NCBI GenBank assembly: GCA_964057225.1
Contig: OZ059894.1
Coordinates: forward strand, 6,235,501-6,299,500
Reading direction: 5' to 3'
Length of the DNA stretch: 64,000 nt
Source of the DNA: Auanema rhodensis
Lineage: Eukaryota; Nematoda; Chromadorea; Rhabditida; Rhabditidae
In this document: one piece after another, positions 22,145 to 34,893 of the stretch
How positions within the stretch are numbered: position 1 is the stretch's first letter
Layout of the letters: each line of letters starts with the position of its first letter
Position numbers and translations under genes: made by a program
The notes under the pieces: model-generated
Database searches by the model: none
Told to the model about the DNA's origin: nothing
Seen by the model: only the letters and a program-made list of their open reading frames with translations

Positions 22145-23681
22145 ATAATGACATACACTTATGAACTAAAAATATTAAATAAAAATTATACAAAGTATAG
22201 TATAAGTTTTATATTTGTTTCATAGTTTTATCTCCAAGTTTTGTGTTTAGATCATAATTTTTAGAATATAAATGTATGCATGTATGTATATAATACAAAT
22301 ATCATTGAATTGAATGTTTTGTTTATGTATACATTCAAGTTCTTTGAACGTGAAATGACTTACTACGTGCACGCTGATGAGCTGTATACAGTGTTGATTT
22401 AAATTGTTCCATGGTGGCATTTGTTATTTCGATTATAAGTGAAATATCCACGAAATCAGACATGCTCGTAACACTCTAGAAAAACTCACTTCGTGCTCTT
22501 TGACTTGCATTTCGTAACGAATTTAAGAGTCCTTCAGTGCTAACATCTAATATCTCCATCGTGAACGATATTGTTATATGTGAAAGTAATGAAATAGCGG
22601 ACTGTAAAATATTTTTCGAAAGCTGCGGTCCAGTTGATCTTTCTATTTCATCTCAATGTGGTTTATGAAGATTTTTGTTAGCCTTTTGATTTAATATTGC
22701 TCCTAGATGATACCTGTAGTGCTGTTTTCATATCTTCACATTTTTCCTTGTCCATATAATTAGAATAAACATAAGCAAATTCAGATAAGTTATACTCCAA
22801 TAGCACTCGTCGAATAGCAACAGATAAGCTGAGAAATAATGATTAAACACTCTTATCTTTCTTTTATCTTTATATGAACCTTAGTGAGCTGGCAGCTACA
22901 CTAGCTATAGTTGGAAATCGTACTCGATCATTCAAACGATGAGCTGTGGATAATCCCCAAGTAATAATGGGAGTATTATAATATTTTCCGAAAACACCCG
23001 CAACATCGGCAGCTGTAGAAAAGATAGGATTCATAAAGACATTAGTACAAGGTTTATGAAAATAAAGATTGGCAGATTTCAGCATATTAGATGTACCTGA
23101 GCTACATACGGGCCCTATTATTGCTGCCAGATCTACATGTCGTTGAAGAAGCAAAGATTCTCCGGCCATCTGATCTCCTTGACATTCATCAAATGCTATT
23201 GTATAACTAAAATAAGATAAGATATCTGTAAAACTCTATAAATTATGTGCATACTTTATAGTGAATTTGGATAAGATTCCTTCTCTTTCTATTTTATCTC
23301 TTGCGATTATAGCTGCGGAAGCTGATGTTTCATAGCCTACTGTATCCATCATAGTTGTAATATTTCTTACCATAAACAATGCAACTTCCAAGGGTAAAGT
23401 ACCAGGTCGTATTGGATTTTGAGCAAAAGATATCTGGAACAATTTGTCAACTGGCGATTCAACGAAAAAACTATTAATTTTCAAAAACTAATTTTAACAA
23501 TGTGTTACACTTCACGTGCAACACGTGAAAGAAAGGTTATTTTCTATTTGATGGGCGTACATACGGTTGTCAATTCTCAAAGAGACAATCATCAAAAACT
23601 ATTATATATTATAAATAAATTTTAAAAGTTGAAACTTACAGAAACTAATAGTAGACCTAGCCATACTTGAGATGGATTCAT
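18020..23681 (-). CDS. Receptor-type guanylyl cyclase (GCY family)
   Basis: Single-pass receptor that makes cGMP, usually a chemosensory-neuron protein in nematodes. I traced 29 coding exons (one of two alternatives used at 22364-22601). They total 3525 nt, 1174 residues, with every phase consistent. Order: signal peptide (23640-23681), ANF-receptor ligand-binding domain to about residue 514, membrane segment [19 protein letters not shown] (20731-20837), kinase-homology domain ([19 protein letters not shown]), dimerisation helix ([20 protein letters not shown]) and cyclase domain (18360-19095). Catalytic residues are present: metal-binding Asp in FFSD and IGDGY, guanine-recognition Glu in [12 protein letters not shown], and [19 protein letters not shown]. 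The usual FSDIVGFT reads FSDVVQFT. The HRD and DFG motifs of active kinases are missing, as expected. Two introns (19748-19795 and 19283-19325) begin with GC, not GT. Which gcy ortholog it is cannot be told by eye. Confidence 0.96.
22105..22144. repeat. (TA)n/(CA)n microsatellite in cyclase intron
   Basis: Dinucleotide tract with a short ACACACA block followed by about 25 nt of perfect TA repeat, in the intron between 21863 and 22364. Confidence 0.9.
22364..22475 (-). CDS. Guanylyl cyclase alternative exon B (receptor domain)
   Basis: 112-nt exon after acceptor TTTTTCTAG, encoding a segment beginning [17 protein letters not shown] and ending LYTAHQRAR, with donor GTAAGT. Same phases as exon A, so either can link exon 22714-22828 to exon 21738-21863. 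The 14 nt to exon A (22476-22489) contain both a donor and an acceptor and are too short to be spliced out. Reading straight through would hit an in-frame TAG. Confidence 0.9.
22490..22601 (-). CDS. Guanylyl cyclase alternative exon A (receptor domain)
   Basis: 112-nt exon following acceptor TTTTACAG, encoding a segment beginning [17 protein letters not shown] and ending LRNASQRAR. It starts on a codon boundary and ends with one extra base before donor GTGAGT. It pairs with exon B (22364-22475), which has the same length, phases and recognisable sequence similarity (S-I-S...QRAR). The gap between them is only 14 nt. Confidence 0.9.
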
Positions 23682-23980
23682 TGTCACGAAGCAATGAGCT
23701 AAAAACTGTTAACTAGGATAGACTTTGCTATATTATGATAATGAAGGGCTTCTTGAACTAGTTATTACTACTGTATTATGGTTGTGGAGCTTCCCATTGA
23801 GGGCGCAAATCCCTTTTATGAGAAAATCGAACACTATTACATTGTTTTTAATTCAATCTTGTAATCGTTAACAATAATGTTATTCACTACCTTAATACTA
23901 TACATGGCTTTCAGGTTGTATTATATTTTGAAATAAACATCACATAGAAAAACAATAATTTAATATATTAAAACTCGTTT

Positions 23981-24764
23981 TCACAAATTATTGAATTGCC
24001 TTATTTTTTTGGCATTGTATTCTTCATAAAACTTAGCATAGGCATTCTCATTGTCTCCAGCATATTGGTCTAATAGATCAAAAACTTTCTGGGGTTGTTG
24101 TTTTTCTGAATGAGATAAAATAAACTTATATGGGATGAGCAAGAGTTCCATACCTTCGGCGTGTCTTTTGCTTATACGATGAAGTTCAAACTGACGATTA
24201 GCTTCTTGCAGTTGCTCGTATCTGAAATATTCAGAAAAACAATTGTTCAAATATATAATAACTTTAGCAATGCCTACTTTTGAACAGGTAAAATTTCTTG
24301 AAGGTATCGATTTATATGTTGCTTGACAGTGGGCTCGTCCGCTCCTTGTCCTCGTGCTTCTGTGATTAGCTCGTGCAGTATTTGCTGTAAATGGAAAAGA
24401 TCGTTGCTGAATATCATCCGGACCTAAGCAAATATGAACTCAATTTTTTTTCTGTTTGTTCATAAAAACTCAAGTTACTTGTTCTCATTGAGGGCAAAAA
24501 TACCTGTTGATCATCAGACAAATGTGTTGCATATGGAGATATTGGACATGGTCCACCTGCAGGCTTGAGATTTACAGGAGCTGGCATAGGTTGATAAGGA
24601 GCTGGGAGACGATTGTACACTATAGGCTAGAGCAATGATCTTATTATAACATAAAAATACCAATTTCTTACCTGAGATTGATAGACTGGAAACGGCTGAT
24701 ACAGAATTGGAATAACATTTCCTTCAATTATAGCGACGAGTAATAGACAAATGAACTTATACAT
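23981..24764 (-). CDS. Orphan secreted protein, about 171 residues
   Basis: Five exons: 24672-24764, 24504-24626, 24278-24384, 24154-24221 and 23981-24105 (516 nt, phases close). The N-terminus MYKFICLLLVAIIEGNVIP looks like a signal peptide. Next comes a Pro/Tyr-rich stretch (QPFPVYQSQ, LPAPYQPMPAPVNLKP, one GGPCP cysteine). The C-terminal half is helical and charged (LHELITEARGQGADE, YEQLQEANRQFELHRISKRH, NAYAKFYEEYNAKKIRQF). No membrane segment follows the signal. I do not recognise the family; a helical nematode secreted protein of the DUF148/SXP-RAL-2 type is a weak possibility. It lies 300 bp upstream of the cyclase on the same strand, so an operon is possible but not shown. Confidence 0.75.
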
Positions 24765-25432
24765 ATTTAACTTTTTAAAAGCAGTTAGCTATTTGGATAG
24801 AGCACGACCAGACGAAGTAATATCGAAATACAAGTGACCAGTTGTGTTTTAGCAGATCGAATTCAGGTTCATTCTCTCGATCCTCCCTCCCATTGAAAGG
24901 TTAGCGAGTAGCAGAGAGAAGTAGACAAATAGGAAACAATTGCGAGAGGATTCGTTGAAAAGTCAACAGATTAACAACAACTACGTGAGTTAAGAACCCT
25001 CCGTAATACAACAACAGAAATGACCAAACGATTTCGAAAAGAAAATTCATTTGCACACAACATTACGATTCTGAGAAATACGAAAATTATAAATTATCTT
25101 AATACATAAATCTCTTGACTAATCCATTTGCAATATGATCATCGGAAACACCTAAAGCGAATATGAACAATACGTGGAATAGTAAAGACCTCTATTGAAA
25201 TCAGGATAATAGGATCACAAGAAAGAACACTGAATATGAGGGTGACACATTAAAAGGCATGAAGGATTGATTAATAAGAGGAAGCATGAGGGAAACAGTA
25301 ATACTAGATTTAAGAGAGACATTTTTTACTTATTTGATTTAGTCATCTGTCTTCAAGACACTAAATCATATTTTGTAACAAATGAAAACAGAACACCATG
25401 ATATATTCACAAGTCCTAGTTAACTAGCAGTG
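24765..25432. other. Intergenic region, nothing identified
   Basis: Spacer between the sut-2 stop codon and the start of the secreted-protein gene, both on the minus strand. It should contain the sut-2 3' UTR and the promoter of the smaller gene. No coding exon or repeat seen. Confidence 0.5.
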
Positions 25433-27918
25433 CTAAACAGTCTGAGTAACAGCGGCACCTTCGGCTTTCCATTTGTACTTTGCCGCAGAACTTTCTCCAC
25501 CAGCATTACCACTGCTAGCCGCATCAGGAGCATGATAAAAATAGCAGCTTGCGTTGTAGCATGCAGCTCCGTAACGACAGGGCTAAAATATACACAAAAT
25601 AAAAATATAAAAAACTATTCTATACCTGAGGATGTTTAAATGTACATCCAACCTTAGTGCATCCAGCTCCAAATCGGCAAGGCGTGAACGAGCTCAGCTG
25701 AGGAGGTTCAGCAGCAAGTGGAACAGTAGGCCTAGAGCAAAAATATATTCGTTAACGATTCAATAGCATACCCGACGTCATCAACATCAATAGGTGTTGA
25801 TGAAGCAAGAGGTAGTGGTCTTTTCGGTGGAATAGTAGGCATAGGACCATTTACTTTTCCGCCATGCGTGAAACTACATCCCGACTTCGTACAGTTCATT
25901 CCATATCTACATGGTGGATGAATATACAAGCAACGATTGCCAAATGTACAATTTGGGAAATTTCTGAAAATAATTAGTTATAAAATAACATTTAGAAACA
26001 AATAAATTAGAGCTGAAACTTACGTGCACGTTTTCGATGGATGAGCAAAAGAGCACGAATCACCCAGCCTACAGCTTGGCCAGAACTTGCAACGTTCAGG
26101 AGGTTTTTGTCCATCTTCTTTCTAGAATAAAACTTATACAGCATAAGGGAAAAGTTCAAGATATACCGGCTGGAAATTGCCGCGACTCAACTGATGCGTG
26201 GGAGGTAGCACTTCATCATCGATAACAGTTCTAGCAGAAGCTACGATAGCATCTATTTCATCCTCTAAAAAATTAATTTAGCATATATATAGAAAAGATA
26301 AGTCAGCAAGTCCTACCATCGTCGTCCGACATACCATCGACATTTATTTTACCATCCCATTTCGAATAAGTTGGAGATACCCGTTCATTATTGTCCCTAC
26401 CGTGACTTTCATTTTTCTTTTTTTCTGGGACAAAAACATCTACATAAATATTGTTGAATACACATTATTTTTGATTTTCATACCACTATTGAGCTTTCTT
26501 TTAGTTGCTGCTTTCAGGCAATGTTCCTTTCCACCGTTCAAGGTAACTGTAATACGGGGTCCAGCCTTTTTGTGGTTATTTCCAACAACGAGTCCTGGAT
26601 CATTCTCATCTCTGTATATATTGATTATAGTACCAAATGAGCATCTACACATACTCTTCAGCATCCATAACAATAGATTTGCCTGGTGGCACAGTTAGCC
26701 TGTTAATCAAAGAAGTTTTAGCTGGAGCTTCTTGTGGTTTATATTTTGAAGATGATGGCTAAAAAAATGTATATATATTTTTTGAATATATCTTAAAATT
26801 TATGTACTTTAGCGGCACCTGACGAGCTTCCATACCCGGCACTAGCACTAGCTTCCGATAATGCTTTCATAAACATTTGAGATCTTGATTTAGCTTCTTT
26901 TTCACTGCAAAATTTCGTTTGAAACATAATAAATATTTTAAAAATATACTCTGGAATAGGACGAGGTTTTCTCTTTACAATAACTTGCGATGAAACTCTG
27001 GCCATTTCTGGACTAGCATTCATGTTTCTCGATGTTACTACGGAAGACGGGACCTTGAAATAAATATTTAAATTTATAAAATAACTAAAATACCTTTTTG
27101 AATGCATTTTCATCGGAATCATAGGAAGCTTCAGAGCATGATCTCGACCTGGAACGACGACTCCTTGATTTAGTATTTAATTTGACACGTCGATCTTCTT
27201 CTCTCCTTTAGTGAAAGTAAAATTACAATAATCAAAAAGATAAAAATATAACTATACTTTTCGCGTTCTCTCCGTCTTCTTTCATCCTCTCGTAATCTTT
27301 CCTGTATAATAATAATTATTATTAAAAAATAGAAAATAAATTACCTTTTCTTTTCTTTCTTTTTCACGTTCTTTTTCTTTTTCTCTCTCCTTTTCTCTCT
27401 CACGTTCTTTCTCTCTCTCTCGTTCTCTTTCCTTAGCTTTAGCTCGATTTTTTTCTGTAGAATCAGCTGGTTCACCCTTAGGCTCTCGTGGTCCAGATAC
27501 ATCCTAAAAATTAATCATTTAGTTTCACTTGATAGGAATATTAACTTTTTTTTTATGATCCTCATTAGGCTTAGGTTTCGAAGAACTTCCAGAGCCGCCT
27601 GTTAACCTTTCACACACTTCAAATAACCTGTAACAGAAATTATATATACATATATAATTCCAGTATGAGACGTACCAATCAACAAATGTCCCTGTAGCTT
27701 TTCCCATGAATAGGATTAAGTTGTCCTTCATTTCAGCCATGTCCTTCTTATTAGCTATCATAAGCATTATATACTGAAGAAGGTCTTTGTCTGCAGACAC
27801 ATCGAGTTCTTCCAATTTTGTTTTGATTGCCAACTGAAAACTTAAGTTGCAAAATTTTATAATAGAAGAAACTTACTTTTAATTTGGTAGAAATTTCTTC
27901 TGTAAATGCGGTACCCAT
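25433..27918 (-). CDS. sut-2: SUT-2 / ZC3H14 (Nab2-type) poly(A)-binding zinc-finger protein
   Basis: Nuclear poly(A)-RNA-binding protein of the Nab2/ZC3H14 family, which limits poly(A) tails and, in C. elegans (SUT-2), modifies tau toxicity. Sixteen exons between 27918 and 25433 total 1797 nt (598 residues), all phases consistent. The N-terminal PWI-like fold is recognisable (KLEELDVSADKDLLQYIMLM...ANKKDMAEM...FVDWLFEV). Then come a Lys/Glu/Arg-repeat region (27345-27503) and an Arg/Ser stretch (SRSRRSRSRS, 27094-27205). At the C-terminus (residues about 420-575) is a tandem array of CCCH fingers such as CKFWPSCRLGDSCSFAH, CRYGMNCTKSGCSFTH, CRFGAGCTKVGCTFKH and CRYGAACYNASCYFYH. The start ATG lies 9 nt after acceptor TTTTTTAG, a likely trans-splice site. 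Divergent from sos-1, 693 bp away. Confidence 0.95.
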
Positions 27919-28611
27919 TTTTGACCACTAAAAAATTATATTAATTTAACATTTTGGTGAAAACTAAATAAAATAATGCATTTTAATCTATTTAACACGT
28001 AAAAATAAACATTTGGAGGTTTATCATAGAATAGGCAAACAACGTCGTTTCGAATTTGCAAAAGTATATTCAAAGTTTGGGGCGTGGCCAGCTGTGCAAC
28101 GGGTGCATGGCAATCTCTCCCCTGGCGAAATATGTTCAACTGTTGATAATCAGCAATAAGATTTACATAAACATTTTAATGTACACATTGAGTTGAGAAC
28201 TTTTTTATAATATAATGTCAATATATTTTTTCATTAAAATAAAAGTAACATTCGCACTGAATTAAATGTTTATCATTGTTAAAATGATATAATCAACATC
28301 GTAGACGTGGATATTTAAACGATATAATTAAGCTTAAGATATTGATCGCAGAATAGGGTGTCCTGTGTAATCTATCATATTGATGATCTATCGCTGAAAC
28401 CTGTGTTCGCGCGATCGTTCTTTCTCTGGTCGTGGTATAATCATGCTCTATGTATTTCAGTTAATGTGATTAATCATTAGTGGGGTGTTTACCTCTTTCT
28501 ACCCTATTACATCTTTTCGGCAGTTTTTGTTATATGATGTTTGTTTAGAGAGGTTTAAGAGGTAATTTATTCTTTTTTTATGCATATCTAGTCTTTTAAC
28601 TGTAGCTAGGT
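27919..28611. promoter_or_regulatory. Divergent promoter region between sut-2 and sos-1
   Basis: The 693-bp gap must contain the promoters of both genes. A GC-richer patch with GTTCGCGCGATCG lies near 28410. Acceptor-like sites precede both ATGs (TTTTTTAG for sut-2, ACTGTAG for sos-1). No exon seen. Promoter role is inferred from position. Confidence 0.5.
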
Positions 28612-31600
28612 ATGACGGAAGTTTCGTCAAAGTTGGATAATGTTTCTCTAATGAGTAAATTAAGTATAGGTGATACACAATGGGGGCAACATTACGTCGA
28701 AAGAATCTATCAGGTGAGTTCAGATTGATTTAAATGTCCGAAAAAAGGTATTCAGATCTGTGGTCAAATAAATCCAGGTATGGCTATTGATCTTGATGCT
28801 GTCTTACATATAAAGGACACTATAATTAGGATTCTTGCTGAGGTTTTCTGTATATATGATAAAATGTAAACGAATATTGTTAAGATTCTGGAACCACGCC
28901 CTATGAGCGTATCTGAATTAGAAAAAACTATTCTTCGTGTATTCCCTAAAAGTTTTCATTGGGTTGCTAAGGTTATTTGACAAAAAAACAACAAAACTCT
29001 TCAGGAAAAATTGCTTCAGGAAGCAGCTGAAACCGTATCACATACTAGTCTTCGAAAATTGCATACTGGTCGCTTTGGCTTCTCCCGACAACATGAATTC
29101 CAATCAAAAATGATCAGTCTGGTGGAGGTTCGGACACAAACTTCTGTGAATATTGTAGGCCAACTTTAGAGTGTACTGGGACCTCGAGAAAATGAAAAGA
29201 GAGATCGAGAACAAGAAAAGGAGATAGAAAGATTAGGCTTCTTTGTACAAGCAGTTTGCGAAGGTTTAACTGAGGTTTAATAAATTCATAGAGATATTTT
29301 TGCTAATAAAAGTTCTAGGATATTTTACAATGGACCGGAAATTATGTGAAGCATATTCGTAGCTCAGATCCAAAAATTACTCTTCAAAATTTGCAAATAG
29401 CTATGAATGCTGATAAGGTAAATTTAAAAAATCTAATCAAATAAAGATACAACTAAACATCTATAGGGCCTTATGCAACTTACCAATTTTGTTAATAAGG
29501 AAGAAGAAGATGTATTTGTTGGTGGATTTTTTTCAAATTTTTCTGACTATGAAGAGGATGTTGTCGACGCGAACACTTCTATGCCTAGCGTTACTTACGA
29601 ATCGGTAATGTTATTATATTTTCACGTGAGCATGTCACGTAATTCTTTCGCTAACGAATAATTTCATTTATGCTCTTGATTTTCACAGAACTGGTCGATC
29701 TAGTTGTCTTTATTAATAAAACTAATTCATATGTTTAGATTGCACATGAATTTCTAAAGGAAGAGAGACTGTATCTCCGCGAATTGAATCAAGCCAATAT
29801 TTTCCGAAGACGATTGGAGACTTATTTAAAAGATGATGATAAAGTAAGCTTAATTCAAGAATGAATCATTTATTAAAATTTTCAGGAACTGCTGAAACAG
29901 TTATTCGGCAATTTAAATGAGATTCACGATCTAACCATGAAAGTAGAAAGAACGTTGGAGGATTCCATAGAAATGAATGACGGCTTGTGTATAGGAATGG
30001 GATTTTGGGAATTATCGGAAGCCCATGAATTTGACGCGTAACGTTTCTAATTTTGTTATTTCTATATTTTCGGTATTGTAGGTATTTATCATATCTTTTA
30101 CGTGGAGACGACGACGAACAAATGTATAATACTGCTGTGGAGTCTTGCATAAATGAACTTCTTATTAATCCACAGTATGCTCATATCTTTACGGTAACTT
30201 CATATTTTTTCCTGTTATTATATTTATACTTAGAATGATGATGGTGGCTACGCAAACTCTCTTGAAGGTACAACTTTTCGTTTGGCTGTGAGATGTGTTC
30301 TCTCCAATCTTCTGAATGCTCCTATTATGCACATTTTCAGATACCTGGATTATATAAATGTAAATAGCATTTAAAAATATTTTCTGTTTTATTTTACTAA
30401 TATAGAAATTGTTACGGTTCTGTCAAACAGAAGAAGATAGATCAGATTTGGAAAATTGCAAACTATACTTAAGCAGCGTTGTCAACAAAATTGAAAATCA
30501 ATGTTCTCATTTGAAATCTCGAATTAAACAGTATGTTTTTATTTTCTTATGTGATCATGAATATCTATTACTTTTTTAGAGAACAAGCTGCCAGAAATGA
30601 TTCACGAATGTCGCAGGTTAAAAAGCTGCAGAATATTCAATATACCATTGATGGATTTGAAGGTAATCCCATCGGCCAAACATGCAACGAACTAGTGAAA
30701 GGTAAAAATTAATTATTATTATTATAATACTTTTGTTTTTGTAGAGGGTAATCTTCGAATGGTTCGTCCTTCTGTTGCTATAACGGCTGACATTACCAAA
30801 AAGGGTAAATGGGCAACAGAACGGTATATCAGATTTCCAGAAAAATCATTAAATAATTGAATAATTTCTAGTTATATCTACCTTTTCGATCAATTAATTG
30901 TTTTTTGTAAGAAACACAGATCTACAATCAAGTTCAAAGCCAGAGCAGCTGTGCCTATACTCGATGTGGTTGATCTCGGCAATGCTAATGGTAATAGCTA
31001 TAGTATAATTATTGAAAAAAACTTCTTGATTCAGGTCTAAAACACTCATTTCGCTTGGATATCAGGGAGAAAAGTGGAGAGATGAAGTCATACACTATGG
31101 TATGTAAAAGTGTTGAAGAAAAATCTGCTTGGTTATCTGCTCTTGTTACTGTAACTACGAAGGGGTATTTTCTTTGTTTCGTTATTATAACCTATTTTTT
31201 TATTCTCTTTAGACTGCTCGACAGAATTTTAGATAGCTATCAAAAAGATGAATCTAAGCGGATTCCTCTAATAATTCCGACTCCTGAACAATACAGGTAA
31301 AGCTTTCAACAATAACAATAAAATAAAAAAGCACTATGTGATTAAAGATATGCTGAAGCCGATTCTGAAGAAAATATCATCTTCGAAGATTACACTTCTA
31401 GTAGTGGAGTGCCTGAAATAAAAAGCGGTACTGTATTAAAGCTTGTAGAACGTCTCACTTATCATCAGTAAGTTGTTTTCATCTTGTGCAGTTTTCAACA
31501 GCGTTTTAGATATACTGATAGTAAATTTGTTCAAACATTCTTGATATCGTATCGTACTTTTACAACTCCTAATGATTTGCTGGATCTTCTTATTGAGCGC

Positions 31601-34600
31601 TTCAATGTTCCCATTCCCCTTAAATTGCAAACCCAAGAGATGAGGTACTTGGAAAAATGTTTTCAGAAAAATTTGAATTGTTTTACAGAGGTGGACCTCT
31701 TGCTGGTAGATATGACACGGTTCAGTCTCACGGGTTATCTTCTGGATCGCTACTGTCCAATCGTATTCAAGAACAATGCTATCAACGTTTTAGAAAGGAG
31801 TATGAGCGTCCTATTCATAGAAGGTATTCCGTGTTTCTCACTGTTTGTACATAATACTCAAATTTTCAAGAGTGCTAGCTGTTATGCAGCAATGGGTTAA
31901 AAAACATTGGTCTGACTTTGACAATGATCCCCAATTATTAGAGAAGTTAAAAGATTTTCTGCAGAAGTCTTGCGAAACGCAGGGAAAACTGATCAATCAG
32001 CATAAAAAATTTTGTAAGAGTATTATTGTGAGTGTTGTGTTGTGTATATTTCGCCTATTGTTCTGTGCTCATCTCAAATTTTAAGGCGCTAATTGAGAAA
32101 TTAATTGTTAAAAGTGCTGGACCAATTGAAGCTCAAGCGTCAAATACAGTTTTCGACTTTGATGGCGTAGCTGCTCAAAATAATCGAACTAACCAATTTC
32201 AGCCTAAAAAACCGGAGGTATTAACATCTTACGTATTTTTGATACATAAACTGTTTAGATTGTGTGGCATGTTGCTAAAAAGGGGGACATTGAAAACTAT
32301 GATCTCCTCACTTTACATCCTTTGGAAATTGGACGGCAGGTTTTTTTTTAATAGAGTATCATTAATTATTCTGTTTTTATTTTCTAGCTAACGATATTAC
32401 ATTTCGATCTGTATCGAGCAATTAAACCTAGTGAATTAGTTGATGCAGCATGGACAAAGCCTGATAAACGGCAACGTAGTCCACAACTGCTCAAGCTGAT
32501 TGGTCATTGTACATTGGTATAACTCTTATGATTATCTTGTATGCAATTCCGTTATATTTAGTTAACATATTGGGTATGCCGTTCAATAGTCGATACAGAT
32601 TCAATGGATGAACGAGTAGCCATGTTTAGCCGAGCATTAGAGGTTGTAAAAATCAAACCTTTATGATTATTATTTTTATCGTGTTAAGGTTATGACGGTG
32701 TTTGAAGAATTGCATAATTTCACAGGAATAGTAGCTTTTCTATCTGCTCTTCACTCTTCCAGTGTGAATAGATTGAAAAATTGCTGGGATGTAACGATAA
32801 GCTAAATTTTTCTATTATGATACATTTTTTTTCAGAAACTAGATAGCGAAAAGTTCCAATGCTACACCAGATTTGACAATTTATGTGATTCCAGATATAT
32901 TAATTTAACTAAGAGATTGAAAAGTATCAATCCTCCTTGTGTTCCTTTCTCGGGTATCAACATATTCGATAATTATCATTTATTTATGTTTACAGGGTTG
33001 TATATGTCTACAATTTTCCGATATGAAGCTGGTAATAGTACATTTGTAAAAAACACCCCCGCCGCTGCAGAGAAAGCTAGGGAGAAAGCACAATCTGTTT
33101 GTAAAAACCACTATTTCGAATAATTAAGTCATTTTTGTAGGAGCAGAATAGCAATGAACCATCTTCTCCTCCTGCTGTCGGAAGTAACAAACGAGTGTTA
33201 GTATCGTTTTTCAAATGCCGGAAAATAACCGACCAGATTCGAGAAATCCAGATGTATCAAGATCAACCGTATTATCTACAGGTTGAACCATCCATCAGGG
33301 TACGTTTTTGAAAGCATTAACATATTGTAGTAAACACGAGCAATTATGTTATTAGTTGGTTTATACCTTGACAGATATGTCATAGTTTAGCTGATGATTA
33401 ATAGTATTCTGTTGGATCATTACCACACTAATTATATGTTCCAAAATACTCCTAAAATTATAATTTCAGCAATATTTTGAATCAATCAATCCTACATCGG
33501 ATTTTAATGAAGACGAAGAGGCTTTTCAAACTTATTTGTATAATAGATCGGTCTTGATACAACCTAAGGATGCAGATAAACCTCCTTTGAATAACGTTAG
33601 TTCTTTTTCATATGTAGTTTCATTGACATGACGTTTGTTTAGAAATCAAAACGCCCTCCTCATGTTTTGAAGTCTCCTGGCATCAAACCACCTAAATCTA
33701 ATGTATATACAATGAACACTTCTTCTCATCATCCACAAGCCATGACTGTGCCCAATACTCCAAATCCAGACATGGACGGGTAAAGTTTGAAACTTTTTTG
33801 GGCCTTTCATCTCTTAGTATAAATAATTTATTGAAATAAAATTCTTTCAGACCTAAATCTGCTTTCTTAATGTCGACAAAAGACGACAGTCAGATGTCTG
33901 TTGACTCACACCATATGCGACATTATTCTGGTGAAGGTCCTACTGCGCGACGGATGCAACCTCTACCAAATATTGGTTAGCTGTTCTGTAACTTTCAAAA
34001 TTCTATAATTATATATTAGGTCTATTACCGCCTCCTCCAACATATACTCGTAAGACATCTCCAAAAGCTCCAGCTCCCCTCATTCCATCTGCTGGTCAAC
34101 CTTTTCTACATAAAATGCAGCCTAAGTCTCCGTTGTCAGCTAAAACTCCGCCTACTCCAATGTCGGCTAATCGCACAACAGCTGGTATATCCTTTTTTAG
34201 CTATATATCTCAATACTTCATTATCAGATGCTTTTGTATTTCCTTCAACAGAACCATCTGGTACCCTTCCGATCCGTAATCATCGCTATTCTGGTGATGG
34301 AAATACTATTAGCGAACAAAAAATTGTTTATGAGAGGTATTTTCGGTTTTCTTTCTTCTTTCCGAGTTTTAATTTGAATTCATTAAAAGATTTTTAAAAA
34401 ACCTATTCTTAATTCAGACCTCGCTCCACTGAAGCACATTCCCCTACCGTTTGCCTTTCTGTACCCTTGCCACCAGCCTTGCCACCTAAAAGAACAGTAA
34501 ATGCACAGAATGCCCTACCTCTTCCACCTGCATTACCCCCAAGAAGAGTGGCTCAAGTGCAGCCAACTAGGATAAGGTACGAAACCGTATTCTCATATCA

Positions 34601-34703
34601 CTATTTATTCATTTTCAGCCGTGGAGCTTCTCCACCACCTCCACCACTGCCACCTAAAACTTACAAGCAGAGACTGAACAGTCCGGACCTTCCTCGCCCT
34701 TAA
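28612..34703 (+). CDS. sos-1: SOS-1, Son of sevenless Ras guanine-nucleotide exchange factor (proximal tail form)
   Basis: Ras GEF that links receptor tyrosine kinases via an SH3 adaptor (SEM-5/Grb2) to Ras. Thirty-six exons total 4269 nt, 1422 residues, every phase consistent. In order: histone folds (exons 28612-29417; [24 protein letters not shown]), DH domain (from 29739; [20 protein letters not shown]), PH domain (about 30580-31296; [14 protein letters not shown]), Ras-exchanger motif (31348-32217; [20 protein letters not shown]) and CDC25 catalytic domain (32259-33096; [53 protein letters not shown]). Last is a Pro-rich tail (33470-34703) with class II SH3 ligands ([18 protein letters not shown]). 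ATG follows the acceptor-like ACTGTAG. AATAAA lies at 35087-35092. A second copy of exons 30-36 exists downstream. Confidence 0.97.
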
Positions 34704-34893
34704 AAATAATTCCATATAGTCTTTCTTTTGTTTGTCGTTAATTTAATAATTTGTTGGTTTTTTTAGCTATGAGATCTGATTCTTAATAGTGTTTTTTTGC
34801 ATTTATATTGATATCATATGGTTGAAACCGATTATATGATATCGCTTGTACTTAGATGGTTTTGCTCAAATTTTTTGTGCCTTTTCTCTTTTG

